From: Callaeas wilsoni
Lineage: Eukaryota > Chordata > Aves > Passeriformes > Callaeidae
Reading direction: 5' to 3'
DNA: 64,000 nucleotides
Assembly: GCA_013398955.1 (NCBI GenBank)
Contig: VWPU01010190.1
Location: 62,001 to 126,000, forward strand
The position numbers were made by a program, and so were the translations under genes. Position 1 is the stretch's first letter. Every line of letters starts with the position of its first letter. Positions 22,601 through 37,627 of this stretch are shown piece after piece. The notes beneath the pieces were generated by a model. The model was given only the letters and a program-made list of their open reading frames with translations, did not search any database and was not told the origin of the DNA.

Positions 22601-25600
22601 GTGTCTGATGATGCTGCAGAAGAGCTCCTTTAATAAAATGGTGCCTCCAAACTCCCAATGGAGAGCAGCACATGCCTGAAGAAGTGCTCTGGTTTGTTCT
22701 GTCTCTCAGCCTCTTCCTGGCACATATATTGGCCAATAAAAGAGTGTGTAGAGTCCAGTCTTAAGAAGGTTTTCAGCACCATCAGGAGAGAAGTAAGAAA
22801 GGAAAGAGTTCTGGGAGCACAGGGACATTTTATTGCAATATGTTGTTCTATGCAGAGCTCCAAAATCAAGTGGTGCACTGGTAATCCTAGAGACAAGTGT
22901 AGCCAGTGCTTGATTCAATAAACTTTCAACTAAGGCAGGAAAGCCAGATCATTCTGTTATTTCCACAAAAGAATGATGAATTACATGGTTTCTTAGGGAT
23001 TTTCTGTCCTATGTTTAATTTATATCCTACATTTCAGATACTCATTATAAGATAATAATTATGTTAAACATAATTCCGCATTTGAAATAAGCAATTAGAG
23101 TAAGATATTTCATTTTTCAAAAGAGTACAAATTGTTACATTTAAAGGTATTTACATTGCCAGGTTAACTCTTCTTCCTTTTGGGTTGTAGTAGACAATAT
23201 ATTTATTGGGCTCACAGGTTTTTTAATTGGAGTGGAAATTGCACTGAACTTGGACAGGGGAGGTTATTTTTTTCTGTAGGAATTGCTTATGGAAATACAG
23301 TGAATCTGAATACTAGTGAAATATTTGAAGGAGGTCTTATAGAACAGTATATGAAAAATCTAGAACATCATATGAAAACATCAGTATCCAGGAAGGTGAG
23401 GAACACAAATGAAGGAACAAGTACAGTAATTTGGCAGTATGATCAGAATTAAGCAAGACAAAAGAAAAGGCAGTGTGAAAAATTGATTTAGGCAGAACTT
23501 TAGGCTTAAAGGGAGCGCTGTGAGAAAGCTGTGCTTTTTCCTAAATTTTTTTAATTCAAGAACTTCCTTCTGAGATGAGGCTGAAGGCAAAGCTGTGGGC
23601 AGATTTTCCAACAGGGACCTGAGTCCCTATCAGTCATTTTCTTATTAAAAAAAAATCAAAAAGTCAAAGCCCAGAGTGTAAGCTAGGAGCTTGGCAATAA
23701 CAAATTGGAAGAGCAGGAGTTGAGCTGATTTTGAGGAGCACAATGCTCCAAGAAGAGGCCTCAGCACAGTGGGAAAACAGAGCTAGGTGCTGTTTATACT
23801 GAGTGAAGAAGCTGAAACGTGCTCATAAACAGCATTAGGACGAGACTCTTCCTGTCTTACTATGATGTGATGAGAAGGTCTGGTTTCCTTGGTATGCTAA
23901 TGAGTGTTCATTCATCATAGCAGAGGCCAAACCTGAGAGGCTGAGTGCCAGACTCAGCTGGTGCTTTGTTGGGTTCACAACACAACACCTGACAAGAACA
24001 CGTCAATGCTCTCTCAATGTTTGCCTTGCTTTCCCACGGCACCAGGGAAGAGTTTAAAAGCAGCCATGGTGGGGGGAGTGTTGGCAGCAGCAGCAGCCCA
24101 AAGGTCTCCTTGGGAAAGGGGGGAGAAAGAAAGGGAGCTGTGTAGTTGAAAGGAGAAGCTTCTCCTCTGCCTGCCATTCTTGGGGAACAGGGAATCTGTC
24201 CAGGGAAGGGTTTGGGGTGATATTTGAGGCTGGAAGAAGCCTCATATCTCCTCTTGTTGCCCCTGCAGGGTCGTTCTGGAAGAACTCCCAGCTCTTCCAA
24301 GGGAGAAAGGAGAGTTTCACTCAGTGGCCCTTTGAAATTTGCTTATGACCCTGAAATGTTTGGGAAGTGGGTGGTGGTGCTTGGCTGTGGGAGAAGGCAA
24401 CCCCTCCAGTCCTTCACATACTTTGTGCTCAGCAGGGGAAGAATCTTTAGTGAAAATTACACGGGACCAGCATTGTGAGCCAGCTGCAGGCAGAGCTACA
24501 ACTTATCTAACCATGGATTAATTATGGTTTTTTCCTCACCCTTAATACGATTTTGTTATCAATAATTATGTTCTTTCTCTGAGTTTTAAGACTCATCACA
24601 GCTTTAAATCTATTGAACTAGTTGTACATTTTAACTGTGTTTCTGTTAATCGTTTTCCTGTCACACAATCTGTGTACACACTGTTGCAGCTGGGCTCTCC
24701 GTCTTCCCAAAGAAACACTTTTGGCTGCTCTGCCTAAAATCTTGTTATGTATGAGGAGGAATCACCTCACGCACGTAGACAAGAAGTTATTGCACAGCAG
24801 TGATTCCTACTCCCTCCTGATCAGGACACTAATTAAGCATTTGGGATTATGGCATCGTCATCTGGGTACAACCAGAGCTAGTGCAAATCTTGTATGCAGG
24901 ACAATGTCCAGAGGGAAGAGGGGAGAACTGTAGTATTCGAAATTCCCCATGAGCTGGGCTGTTGACCGGCAAGCAGCGTTACTGCCTATGCCCTGCACGA
25001 GGTCTTTCCAGCTGAAGTGGTACAAAGAGTCCTCAGATCCTGCAGGTAAGGACCTGTCTGTGTCAGCTGCTTGATCCCGGGGAGGATGAACCACTCCTCA
25101 CCTCTGCTGAGGCGATGGATGAAAGGTATCTGTCATGTCTTGCCCCTTCAGTCCATGAAAGAGGGAAAATAAAAAGCAAACATGACCCATCTTCTGGTAG
25201 CTCAGTTTAGGATTATGGTTTTGATGAAAAAAATAATGCAGTCAACCTGAGCATGTTAAAAATTGATTCAGTGATAAGCACCCACTTTTTTTCAAACCAG
25301 CCTCTTTTACAGTTTAATCCATCTGCAGAGCAAACTTTGACTGTCAATTAGTGTTTCTTGGCATATCAGTCTTGGTTCCTCTGTAACTGTCATGGTGTGA
25401 GCGTGGCACCCTGGGAAGGGAAAAGAGCACATCTCAGAAATACTGATACACAAATTGCAGTGTAAAATATGCCTGTTGATCAGTCTGAAAGATTTAAGAG
25501 CCCTTTTCCAGCATCCTAGCTGAAGTTTGTAGTTTCTACAGATAAATATTGCTGTTGCTGCCATAGAAGCCTTCAGTTCTTCATCAACTCCTGATTTGGG

Positions 25601-28600
25601 TTTTTCTCAGTGACAGGCTTGGGGTGAGGGGAAATACATGAGGATGCATGAACAGGAAACCAGGGAACACAGTGTAACACACACTTCCTTAGTGTTGCCC
25701 CTCTGACACCGGTTCTGGTTTCCATCAGTTTCTGGAACCAACCATTGAATGCAAAGAAGCCATATCTGCACTTCATCCAGCAACTGCAATGGGACTCTGG
25801 AGCTACAAACATTTTTTTGGTAGATGAAGAAAAACAGCTTGATGCTTGCAGGATCCTTGTGTATTTTCCTATAAATGTATAAAAAACCATATTGCTGCTA
25901 ATTCAAGATACCTGTGTCTTCTGAGTATTACTGTGAGATGGTGTGTGTGGATGGAGTGGAAGCAGGTTTCCAGTTCTTTTCCCCTTTTTTGTATCACTGG
26001 CACTGGCTGCTTATTATGGATGCTGTACTGCATTTGTGTTCCGTCCCAATTAACCTGCCACCTTCTCTAAATGAAGCTTGTACAAATGTTGCCATGCATG
26101 ACCACCAAATGTCACTGCACCTTAGCACACTCAACAGAGAGCTGGCTGTTTTATATTTCCTTTATTATAGCATTAAATTGATTATTTATACATTGATTAT
26201 TAGAGCAAGTTCATCAGTTTAATGCTGTAATAAACCTGGCATTGAGCCTAGTTTTAAACATGTCAAAGTATAAAAATATGCAGATGGGTGCACCTTTCTA
26301 AATTGCAGGACTTTGAACCAGGGAGAGAGCAAAAACTGAAAGCTGTGTGTGACACTTAATGACCATATTAAAATCCCTAATAATAAATGACAAGGTAATT
26401 AAGGTTGGAAAAAATACCCCAACAAAAGTGGTTTTAGCAATTACAATAATGCCATGGAGGTAAAAGAACATATCCAACTGGGGGGGGGGGGGGATATCAG
26501 ATTGTTCAAGTAAATTGGTTATTCAGATTATCAGTGTCTCATTTAAGTGTCTTCAGCTGTATAATGTGATGTATGAACTGGCACGTCTGACCATTTTAAG
26601 AGCTGCAGAGAATTATAAACTCCATTGGGTGATGCAGAAATGTATCTACAGGTGATGCAGGGTCCACAGATACAGAATAGATTAACATGGATGAGGAAAA
26701 AAGAGAATGAGGTTTTATACAGCTGCTTCTTTGTGGAAAATCTGTGCCAGACCTAGACTACTGGAGAATCTAAACCCAGACCTAAGGTGTTTATGTAGAC
26801 ATGGGAAGGTTATATTAGATGTAATTGTATATGTATAAGATGAAACAAAAGTAAGAGTTGTCTATCCCACTCAGCTGCTTTGTTTCCGTCTGTATTTTAA
26901 TTATTCTGTTATTTGACACTCATGTTGTTCCTTAGCATGCATCATACACCTTTTCAGACAGACAGGAGCTATACTGCCCATCTTTATGAGTGAAAGCATT
27001 TGCACTAAGTTTTTCAGAAGAACACTGCTAATCCAAACTTCTAACTCTCTCCAGGTGAATGCAGTAACACTTTATTGCACATCTCAAAATGCCTACAATA
27101 GGAAACTAAAATTCTGCTGGAGATCAGAAATGTTAAAACCCCTACTTTTATGATGAACTACAGTGCCCGAAGGAAAATACACAGAGAATTTAACTGTTCT
27201 CTTCCTCCTCCCTCTCTGTACAATCTCTTTGTCCTTCAGAAGAAGACAGGGCTCAGCCACGAGCTCCTTAGCCTGTTAAAATGCAAGAGATACACACCAC
27301 AAAGGCTTTTGATGGATAGCTCAGGAAAGAGATAATCTGGGTACTTAATCTCTTTCTGTAGCAATTAGTTTTAAAAAATGCATAAACCACTAAGGCTAAA
27401 TTTTTGTCAATATAATCACTCTTATGTTCAAGCAAAAAATTATCCTGCTGTGCCTAGCTGATTGTCTTGACATCTTTGCAGCTGGATTCCTCTGTGTCCT
27501 ACACTCTGTTTCCTTTCCAAGTCTCTCATTCAGCATTAAGGGTTCAATTTGGAGCAGCTGATGGTGGGACTGTGGCAACTGTGCTCTCACTCCCTCCTCA
27601 TCAACCCTTCTCTGCCTGCCTGCCCCCACCAGCAGCTCTTCAATGGGATCTCAGGAAGAATGAATCCTGCTATGTTTGAGGTATGTGGCCTTCTAAGGAC
27701 CCTTGTAACAGTGTGAGTGATCCTCCAAGGGCTGCAGCCAAGGCTCCATGAAGTCAGCAGGTACCTTGCAGTTGCCTTCAGTGGGTTTGGATCAGACTTT
27801 TCCTGCTCTCTTGTCCTAACATCCCTGCCCTAGTCTGGTGCCAGTTCTACACTGACAACACAGAAGGAACCCCATTGGTCTGATTACAAAATTCTGGAAA
27901 AATGCTACTGAAGAGTTCTTGTATTTCCTGTGAGAGGAGAAACTCACATTTGCTAAGGTGCTTTTCTCATCATCTGAGTGTGCTCAGGGAAATCAGAGGT
28001 TTCTGGGTTTGTGAGCTGTGCATGAGTGAAGCCGATGCAAACTCTGACAGAGATTTTGGGCAGTGATAGACACAGTATTGTCCTCTACTGCAGATACCTT
28101 ATGTGAGGCAGTAACTTTTAAAATGGCTTATTCTGTCCTGTAACAGGAAGATCTGTTGCCGTGTGCTATGTGCATGGTTCTTCTGCCAGAATTAAAGTAT
28201 TAAGTGTGGGATTCCAAGTCTTGCTCACCCATTTGTAAACAACCCCTAAGGAGGAGTGATAAGGGTTACTAATGTTTCAGCCAATTTAGTCTGACTCGTT
28301 CACAGTCTCCCTAATCCATTTCTAACCATAGTGAAGCATAGCTCTTCCAACCTGAAAGACCAAGCACTGTGTCCAGAGAAATTGCAAAGATAACTGTTCT
28401 CCCGAGCTAAGTTTGCATCATAAATTTCCAAATATATCTTACCTTTACTTTTCATAATTTGTGTTACGGCGTAATAAGAACACAACCTAACTACTGGGGC
28501 TTCTGGATCCCCATGTGTGAAGCAGAGGAACAGGCACACAGTGGTGTGAAAATGCACAGAAAAGGAGTGATGTGTTTACCTTAAACATTTCAATGTATTG

Positions 28601-31600
28601 GCATATTGCCTGGTTTTGCTGTGCCAACAGAGTTTTTGTGAGGATAAGGGCAAAGGGAGTGAGCCAAATAAACAGTCTGCATTACACATATGGTTAAATA
28701 ATTATTTGTATTCATTCTCAGAGTAGTTCTGTTCAGCAGGGGTAGAGTATACTACCATTGTGGATTGCACTGTTTTATGAGATGGTGGGAATAAAAAGCA
28801 GGAGAAACCTTCCTACTGCCAGCTGAGCATCTCCTGGGTGCCTGGTGAGACTGGAGTATGGGAGGGAAGCTGAACACACTGACCTGGGCTTCTTCTGCTT
28901 GAGGGATGATCTCATCCTTGCTGATGACAAGGTTGACTGCTGTGTGGAACAGTAAATGTTTAACAGAAGAGAAGGAAGAATAAACAATTATCATGGTAAT
29001 TAAGTGGCCTAGAAAAAACTTACTGAACCTTACTCCATCTTTTTCTTTCAGTGGCTGCCTTGTCTCATCCCATATCTGTTGTGGTTGTTGCCTGTTTTGT
29101 TTCTCTTAGTTTTAAAATAGTTTTGAAATTTTATGATAGACTCAATGAAAAACAAAAAAGAACTGTGTCACTTCCCTCCCTCCTGCTGTTGTCCACATTT
29201 CTCTCCTCCTGGTTGCTATTGAGGAGTCAGGTCCTTTGCCACTCTGATGGAAAAGTTTCTGGGTGAGTGCCTTGATTTTCCATCTCCACCCTCCTCAGTA
29301 CTTTTGGGTTTTTTTGAGAGACTCTATTTGTCAGCTCCCATGAATGGGAAGCTACCAGAAAGAATAATCAGTAGTGAAAATTTCTGTATGCTGGGGGAAA
29401 ATCTGCTTCTTCACTCACTACCCATGGACAGAAATGACTTCTGTTTGGTTGCTGCAATGGTGAATCACGTGGGCTGTTTAAATCAATCCATTCTGCAGGC
29501 TACATGTATCTGAGGACATTTCTTCAGAATGAGTAAGGAAAGGTTTTCTGGATTCGTTGGGTAAATGAACCCACCAGTGTTTCACCTCCAAATGCAAGTA
29601 AACCCCTTTTCCTGGTGTTTATATAGACACTTCTGCCTGTATAAGAGATTGAAACGCTGCCTCTTCAAGAGATTGAAGGTCTCTGACAGCAGCAATCAGT
29701 GGTATGAAAAAATGAGGAATGGTTTTCAAGACTCATCCATCCCTAAGCTCCTCTCAGTGACATCCCTGCTGTCTCTTTAGGAAGCATCTCTTGATGAATA
29801 CATTTTCTCTCCTGCTGTTGACAGCTCTGTTTTCTGCCAAATTTTTACTTTCAGGAAACTTGTATATTATTTTGAGCTCTTAATCCTGATAAAAACCAAT
29901 GAGATAAACTGATGCTCCCTTATTTGATGAGCATTCAAAATGTGTAGCCTCCTGCTTTATTCATGTGTGGTCCTCCCAGGAAGGGATACCATGAGCCAGG
30001 TTCTCTGGGAATTATGTCCAGCTTGTCCCAAAGTCTGCTCAACTTGAGAGGATTAACTGCTCTGATTTCCTGGAGCCACAGGGACTCCAGGTAAACTCTT
30101 CTCGTGACACTGGCCATTTCGGGAAAGCAAAGTAGCCAGATTATCAGTGGGGGGACAGTGATTTTCAGTCATGCTGGGAATCTCCAGAGGGCTCTGTGTC
30201 CTGCTGCCTAGGAGAGCTGTCCTCAGAGAGGTGGTGGAGGGAGGGCGGTAACAGGATTTTCCCTCTCTGTAACAGGAGACTTTTGAGTGAAGATCCTTGA
30301 AGACACCCTAGTTTGCAGATCAATCTCTATCAGTTTATAATTTTGATGGCTTAAATTTCTGTTGACAGGTGTTTACAAGTGAATAAGGTCTTATGTACAG
30401 CAGGGATGTGTAGATGCAGATTGGTAATGTGCAGTAAAACTCAGTGTTTATTTTAGAAAGAAAATGACAAAGACAATTGGGGCACGTTCCCCCACTGGTG
30501 TTTGGATGGTCTTTTAATCAGCTTTTAATATGCCATTCACTCACATTTCTGGTGCACAGTACCTATTTCTACACAGAGTTTTCTGTCCCATTTGTGAGGG
30601 CTTGATAGCAAGAGGAGTAACAGACTCGCTCCTATGGAATTCAGCACCAGCCCTGTGGATTTCCTTTGGATTCCCTCCCTTCAAAGTCTGTTTCAGTGTT
30701 TTGCATGGATGTGAACGAGCCCTTTGGCCAGCCAAAGGAGGCAGCTCTGTGCACAATCCAGCTGCTCCTCTACAGGCTGAACTCTGCTCTGAAAGGGTCC
30801 CCTCTGCACTGGTGTCCCTGGAGCCAGGGCTCAGCTCCTCCCTCGGGTGCCTCTCGGTGTGTCTGGAGGGGATAACCTGTCACTGCTGGAGAGAAAAGGG
30901 CTAACCATGGCTCTGCACAGCCGCACTGGGTGAGGGACTCACACAGAGCTGGTCTTGTGCAGTCAAGGGCATGGACTTGAGGGCTCGGAGTTGGATCCTC
31001 TGCTCTCTGCCATCTGCTGTAGGTGCTTCAGGATGCAAAATCCTCAAAGCAGGAAACTACTTCGCCCAAAATGTCTACAATGCTGAAGTGGTGCTGTGTT
31101 ACGATCTGCAGGAATCTAAGTTACCTTCCTTATACATGAAAACTTCCAAAAAAGCAGAATTCTTTCCAATGCCACATGATAATCACTGCTTTAGGGTAGA
31201 TTTGGGAATTTAAGCTGCTAAACACTGATGCATAGTGTAACACACTGATTCTGTTAGTAGTTTGCCTAATGTAAGTTTGCAGTTTAGTTCCCTTGTTGTC
31301 TGATTTGCAGATGTAAATCCCCACTTGGGAAAGCGATGGAAACAGTGGAAAGAAGGTCTCGCTCTGAGTGTGCACACCCAGAGTTTACGTGTGCAAAATG
31401 ATTGTCCTTTGTAGGTTAGCTCCTGGATTTCCTGAACATAACTTTCATCTTAGGCTATGTAGTTCTGTATTTCATTCCAGCACCCAAAAGCAAAATGTTT
31501 CATTGCACCCTGAGGTTCTGCTTTGCTGACTAAGTCTTCAAGTGCACTGGCACTTGAGGAAGCAATATAGATTCTCAGGGTTTAATGTAGGAGCAACCAT

Positions 31601-32084
31601 TATTCTGTCCTTCTCTTGTGCCTCTTAGTTATCTTACTCTCATTTACCAAGTAAGTGGACTTGAATTCAAATAACTTGGGGTTATTTAAAAGATAAGATT
31701 GGAATCTAGATATGTGTAGAGAATATGCTTCTGAGGTCAGGAGACAATTTCTGTTCCTATGCCATATAGAACGTCGTGGAGATGTGACATATTTAGAGAT
31801 GCTAATAATTCTTTCTCAGAAGCTGGAGGAGGAAGATCAGCTGGCTGTTTAGTTGTGAGTAGTTCAATGACCCTGGCATGTGATTTATCTGTAGAAGACC
31901 CCATCTGTATCAGTGAACATACAATATTTCTATGCAACATCCTCAAGAGGGCACACACCAAAAAATATGGTATTAAATTGAGAAACACAGTTAAAGGAGC
32001 AGCTTACAGGGCATAAAGCTTGTTTAAAATGTTCTAATAGATGCCTGGAGTAAACACCCTGTTAAAAGAAAAAACAAAGCTTGT
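19621..32084. other. Intergenic sequence downstream of DPP10
   Basis: No gene was recognised on either strand. Open frames here are short, lack family motifs and have no splice-consistent neighbours. It holds a 14-base G run (26480-26493), an A/T-rich stretch near 21935-21965, and moderately GC-rich blocks near 22200-22560, 24000-24300 and 30560-30960 of unknown nature. Confidence 0.6.
26480..26493 (+). repeat. (G)14 homopolymer
   Basis: Fourteen consecutive G residues occur between aact and atatcag. Homopolymer G runs of this length are rare and prone to length errors. Confidence 0.97.
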
Positions 32085-33455
32085 TTAGAAGGAAAAGAAC
32101 TCAGCCACCCAGGTGAAAGAGCAGTGTAAAAGATGCTATTAGGAGTAATAAAGAAGTACTTTAAAATGTGAATAATAGGTAAGAATGAGAAAAAAAATTC
32201 TGGTAGCTGAAATGTGAAGCACAGCAGATGGATCAGAAGAACTTTCAAGACATGGTTTCCTGAAGGCCTAAAAGCTGATGATGGAAAGCTTCCCAAATCC
32301 TGGCAAGGCAGAGAGCCTGCAGGATGCCCGTGGGGCTGGGGTAGGAGTGGGGAAGGGGTGCAAGGGAGCATCACAGGCAGGTGCAATGAATCTCTGCACA
32401 AGAGTTCAAGGCAGAGATGGGACCACGCTGAGACCTCAGCAGAAACGTTTTTAAAGCAAATCAATAAAATTTACAGTTACAAATTGCCGGGCTCAGATGC
32501 TTGTGCCCTAAAGCTCTCAGAGGATCTGAAGTGTAAAGCTGATGAGCTGTTTCTGGCAGGATGTAGTGTTTAAATACATCTTAGTAGCAGAGAGGAGAGC
32601 GGCAAATGATGCCAGTCTTTAAAAGCCCATAAGGAGGGGGGTGGAAGGCTGAATTCTGTATCCAACATGGAAACAGGAGCTGTGGAAAGAAAGGGAGGGA
32701 GAGACTCCTGCTTTGGGGTGATACTGTGGGAAAGAGGTGCCATGAATTTTGCAGAAACCCCTCTGCCCTAAGAGCCAAGGCACGTGCGCAGGACTGTTCT
32801 GCTGTACGCCACTTGTGGATTTTCCAGCAAAGCCCTTCAGCAAATTCTCTTACTGACTTGAACTTTTATGTCGTAGAAGAGTTAGTAATAAACCTACGTA
32901 AAAGATGGGAAACAAAGGTGGGAACTAATTATTTAGTTATTCCAGAAAAAAAACTGTGTTGGAATGTGTTCGAGATGTTCACAAAGGAAGGAAAAACACA
33001 AAAAACGAAAGCCAAGAAAACAGCTCTGCTGATGGTACAAAGTTGCTTTGTTCTGACAAGCCCAGAGCTGACTGCCAACACCTACAGAAGGATCCTGCAG
33101 TCCTGCACGACTGGGCAATAAAACTGCAACGAAATTCAGCAGCAATAATGCAAATTAATGTGTAGAGGGGAGAAACTGTCCTATTTTTGTGCATGGTAGG
33201 CTCTAACTGCACTATTACTATGCAAGGGAGAGATCATGGAATCCTTCTGGATTGTTCTCTGGGTACTGCATGAAGCTCAGCAGCAAGAAGGCCAAGTAAA
33301 GCATTCGGGATTATAGAGGACACATAAAGAAGAAGAGAGAAAACATTATTATGCAGTTGTAAAAACCAGATTTTAGAAAGCCATGCAAAAATCTTGAATA
33401 TCGTGCATATTGCTATGCTCCCTCAAAAAAGGTGAGATAGAACTATAAACACTGA
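32085..33455 (+). mobile_element. Old, degenerate CR1/L3-like LINE relic (reverse transcriptase region)
   Basis: Several separated stretches follow, in order and on the + strand, the amniote CR1/L3 consensus as I remember it. These are: a degraded PGPDGI-type segment read as LPGSDA at 32484-32501, followed by LSEDLKCKADEL; a 'gcaaatgatgccagtcttt' segment near 32612; 'gatggtacaaagttg' near 33031; the 'gagagatcatggaatcc' to 'ttgttctctgg' block near 33228-33262; and 'atcttgaatatcgtg' to 'cctcaaaaaagg' near 33391-33431. The frame is broken by indels and stops, so it cannot code for an active protein. Boundaries are estimates. Confidence 0.65.
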
Positions 33456-35693
33456 TAGTCAGGAATTGTGAATATTTACTTTATAAGTGTGATGCACAAA
33501 GCAAGTAAATCTCTGTCTTCTCAATATCTAGATCTTGAGGCCTGTGTCACTAAAGATTTGCTTGAAATGTTTCCCAGAGAAGATACTAGTCAGAATTAAC
33601 CAACACCATGAGTAAAAAATATTCAGTTGGTATGACTCCTATGAAATTAAGTGAAAATTCAGGGAAAGTTGGTCTAAGAGCATTGAATATTTTTGAGGAG
33701 AGAAATCATGCAATTTTAGCCAAAACACATTTTTGGGTTTGTGCATTTTTTTTCCCAAAATGTTCCACCCAGCAGGCATGAAGGATCTGCTGTGTGAGGT
33801 GACACATGGCAGGTGAGTGAGGAGAACTGGCACAGCTGGCATTGTACAGAGATCTTTGTTAAAGATGAAAGGAAGGACTTGGTTTGAGAGCAACCTACCA
33901 ACTGTGGCATTTTCCCATCACCTTCTGATGGTCCAGCACCATTTTCTTTGCTGTTTTTTTTCCCCAAACACTGTATTTCTGCTCCTGCTAAGTCAGGCAC
34001 GTGCCAAGTGGTACAGTGATGCTGCTCCTTGGAGTGTCACTGTTAGAGGGTCTAATCCCTTGTGCAACATCACAGGAAGTGTCAAACTACTTCATCGACA
34101 TCCAGGGACGTTCCCAGGGTAATTTCCACACCTTTCAACACAGTGCTGTGCTAAAGTCTGACTTTTATATCAAAATAAAACAGGAATACAGAAGCAGCAG
34201 AGCATTGCTCTATACAATGGCAGATAAGCCAACTGAAATTGATTAAACTTAGCTTTAATTAAAGTTTATATAAGCCAATAAAAATCTAGGTTATGAAACA
34301 CTGTTTAATACCAGGATTTTTTAAAAAAATTTATTTCATTTTGTTGATTTGCATGTATGACTTAGAAGGAATCCTCTGTCCTGGTATGGAATTATACTAT
34401 AAACTACACAGAGATGACGCAAATTAGAAGTTAAAACAGCATTAAATAATTTGAAATGTTTTCCATTCCATAAAATAGAACTGAAAAGTGCTTTAGCATG
34501 CTCTAAACTGCCTCTTTCATCATGCTATTAATTGTTATTGAAGTGGTAATTTTTCAAGTTCTATATCGAATAACACCTATCCATTATGGAGCAATAAATG
34601 AGTTGAGGAAAACAAGATATAGAACCAAAGACTTTTCAAATGAACAATAAAAGGTCAGTTCATAATGCAAGTAAAAGTAAAATAGACATGGTCTGTGATA
34701 TTTGGACAAAATACATACACCTAGAAATGTGAAGTGCCATTGATTTGTCAGGACTCTTGAAGCCCTGCTGAAACAGAAGTTAGAAAGAATTGCTATTCAA
34801 CATCATCCAGGGGAGGCCAGGGTGCCTAAAACCCCAAAGGAGACATCTCAGACCCGGTGACCTGACAGATAAACAGCTTGGGAATCACACTGCCAACCTC
34901 AGCAGCTCAGCAAGTCCTGGTCACCAAGCAGGAGTTTCTCTCCTGCACTTCAGGATCAGAGTATCTTAAATGTATTTAAGCATTTATTTACCTCTCAAAG
35001 TAACAAGGGACCTGATGCTTCTGGACAAAACAGATATTTCCATTGTTCCCGTTCAGTTGCTGCTTATCCAGTGTGCAGGGACTTGATTTCCTGTTTTAGT
35101 CGTCTCTCTGACGCCTGACTTGCAGAGTTGTTGTGAGATGGGTTTCACTTGGAACTGCAACATGGGTGGGAATTCAGCTTCCCAGTTAAAGAAAACAGCT
35201 GGGCATTTCTATCCAGCTGAAAATGAATATAATTTTGAAACACTTGGGGTAGAAAGTGCTTTATGACATATTTTATTTCTTACTGCTGGCAGAATGAGGG
35301 GGAGGTGCCCAGTTTACCCTTTACATGAATCCTAAGAGTGAAAGTTGAAAAATTCCTGAAGATGAAGGACAAAAAGAAGACAACTGAAGAGTTTTATTTT
35401 TACATGTGCTGAAAAAACAGCCAGCTGTTGAAAGGTTTTGCTCTTAAAACCAGATATCTTTTATTTCATGCCTCTTTTTGCTGAGAGCTCCCCCATGGTT
35501 GCTTAATTAAAGAAAATGACAAGCTAAAGCCTGGGAGGAAATGCATCTTGGATATGTGTTCTCCTTCTGATCTGTACCCAAGGACAAGGCAGGACTGAAA
35601 CCCACACTGGAGCACAGCGAGAGTCCTGCAGGTGAGTGAGTGACTTAAACTGTCTGCCCTGAAGGGAGAGGATGCTGTGGAATTGCTACCTTC

Positions 35694-35711
35694 ATATATA
35701 TATATATATAT
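35694..35711. repeat. (TA)n microsatellite
   Basis: About nine TA units are followed by gtatttatacatat. Confidence 0.9.
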
Positions 35712-37627
35712 GTATTTATACATATCAAGAAAGAGAGGAGTGCATTTCACAAAAGGTACTTTAGGGAAAATGCAGCCTGGTATTTTGTAGCCTCTAAGAT
35801 AAAAGCCTTTGGATAGTGTTATTGCAACTGGATCCATCACAGTAAATCGAGGATTTTCACTATTGGATCAAAAGTGAAAAAATAAAAACAAAACACCATA
35901 GATTAAGTTATTTTAAAAAAACAACGTTACAAAGCTAATGGATTTCTTAACCATGGGAGAATGGTTATTGTTTCTTCATGTCTGTGCCATGAGAAAATTC
36001 GACAGCTTCTTACAGAAATTCAAAACATGATTACAAAACTCTTGACTTTTGTCCTCTTCTTCTCAATTTCTCAGGGAAAGGTCTGGCTATAAAAGCAATG
36101 AAAATCATCATATTTTATTGTTGGCTTCCTCTCTAAGGACAGTTCTGAGGCCGAAATTAGGCTGTCTGACAATACAACCCTAGCTTATAAGCTGTACAGT
36201 CATTGGAAGATCTTTTTTTATTTTTTCTTCTCAGAAATGGAGGAGAAGTCTTTGGTTCTGTAAAAGTTTAGGATGATTCTTATAGTGCAGGGTTGCAATC
36301 AGTCATAAAATGGCCTTCAAACTTGCCCACCTTTCCCTAGAAGGCAGCTGGGGAGGCTGGGTGAGCCTCTCTGCGCACAATTGAGAAATGCCCAGCTAAA
36401 TTAAACTGTCTTTTGTAAGTGTGACTCAGGGATGCAGGCAAGAGCAAATCTGAAATTGCCTAACAAAACTAGAAAGTGAGAGCGTGAGAGGGAATTGAAC
36501 CTCAAAAAGACCACGTGGATACAATGAATTGTTCAAATTTCTGGTTTTCTGTGTAGAACCATCCTCAGAAATCTGTCACTCAAACTGCATCTAACATAAG
36601 TAACAGAAGCAAATAATTAAATTACATGTTTTAAAGGTCTTAGATACCCTTAAGACTTTTTGTAGGAGAAGAGTTTGTGTGTGGAAACCTAAATTCAGTC
36701 CCCAGCAATAGGTTCCCTACTGCATCCAGTTCATGGTCTTTTTTTTTCACATACAACCTTAGGGAGATTTCTAGCGCAGAAACTGCAAACACTTGTGAAT
36801 TACGAATCTTTTCTTTATTCCTCTGCTCATTTAAAATATTCTCTCAAGCAGTTCATAATGTTTATTTGGTTTTGTTTTGATTATTAAAGTTTCTAACATT
36901 TCAATGCATTAGAGACTGGGTAAAGCTGTTTTCTCAGTGCAGTGAGACAGCATAAATTAAATGAGATGTGCAAAGTTTATCTTTTGCTTTGTGAATCTGT
37001 TCATTTGCAATGGCTGAATTAGTTCATTTTGCATGTTGATAGAATGTCTTGTTCAATCTTGGAAGCCTCACACAGTATCCCTTTTTCTCATTTATAGAAG
37101 GTGGCTTGAGCTGTGCACGCCATTAGTTTGAGGGGAAGATGGTATTGTCACAGGGAAAGGGCCAGGGACAGATTCTGATTTGACTTCACTTTGGATTGTA
37201 CATTTGTAGACATCTGCCAGAGGAATTGCTCTGATTTTTACTAAAATTCATAAAGTAAGACTACAATGAATCTATTTGCTGATTTCATACGATTCTCTGA
37301 ATACTTTCCCTCTCTGAATGATTCTTACATGTTTTGGTGCTGCAGGTCCCTCTCTGGCCCTCCTTGACTGGCTCTTCTACTTTTATTTAACATCAGATTT
37401 GACTCTTTCTTCTATATTCCTACCCTGGTTCCTCCAGAAATACACCTCTTCACATTTCCCCTAAGTTTGATTGAGTCAGTCATTACCAAAATAAACAATA
37501 TTTCTAGTTCTGGATGTTTGGAGGGTTTCTGAGAGCTGTGATGTGCAAATCATGATTAGAAAGGAAAAACAGAAATAATTATTTAATTAAATTTGTCCTA
37601 GTTGTGTTGTTATCCTTTTTGTTTGAT

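Noticed and set aside
22185..22736. 183-codon minus-strand open frame
   Set aside because: No domain, signal peptide or family pattern, and no matching splice or promoter context; a stop-free stretch of this length is plausible by chance in a GC-richer block.
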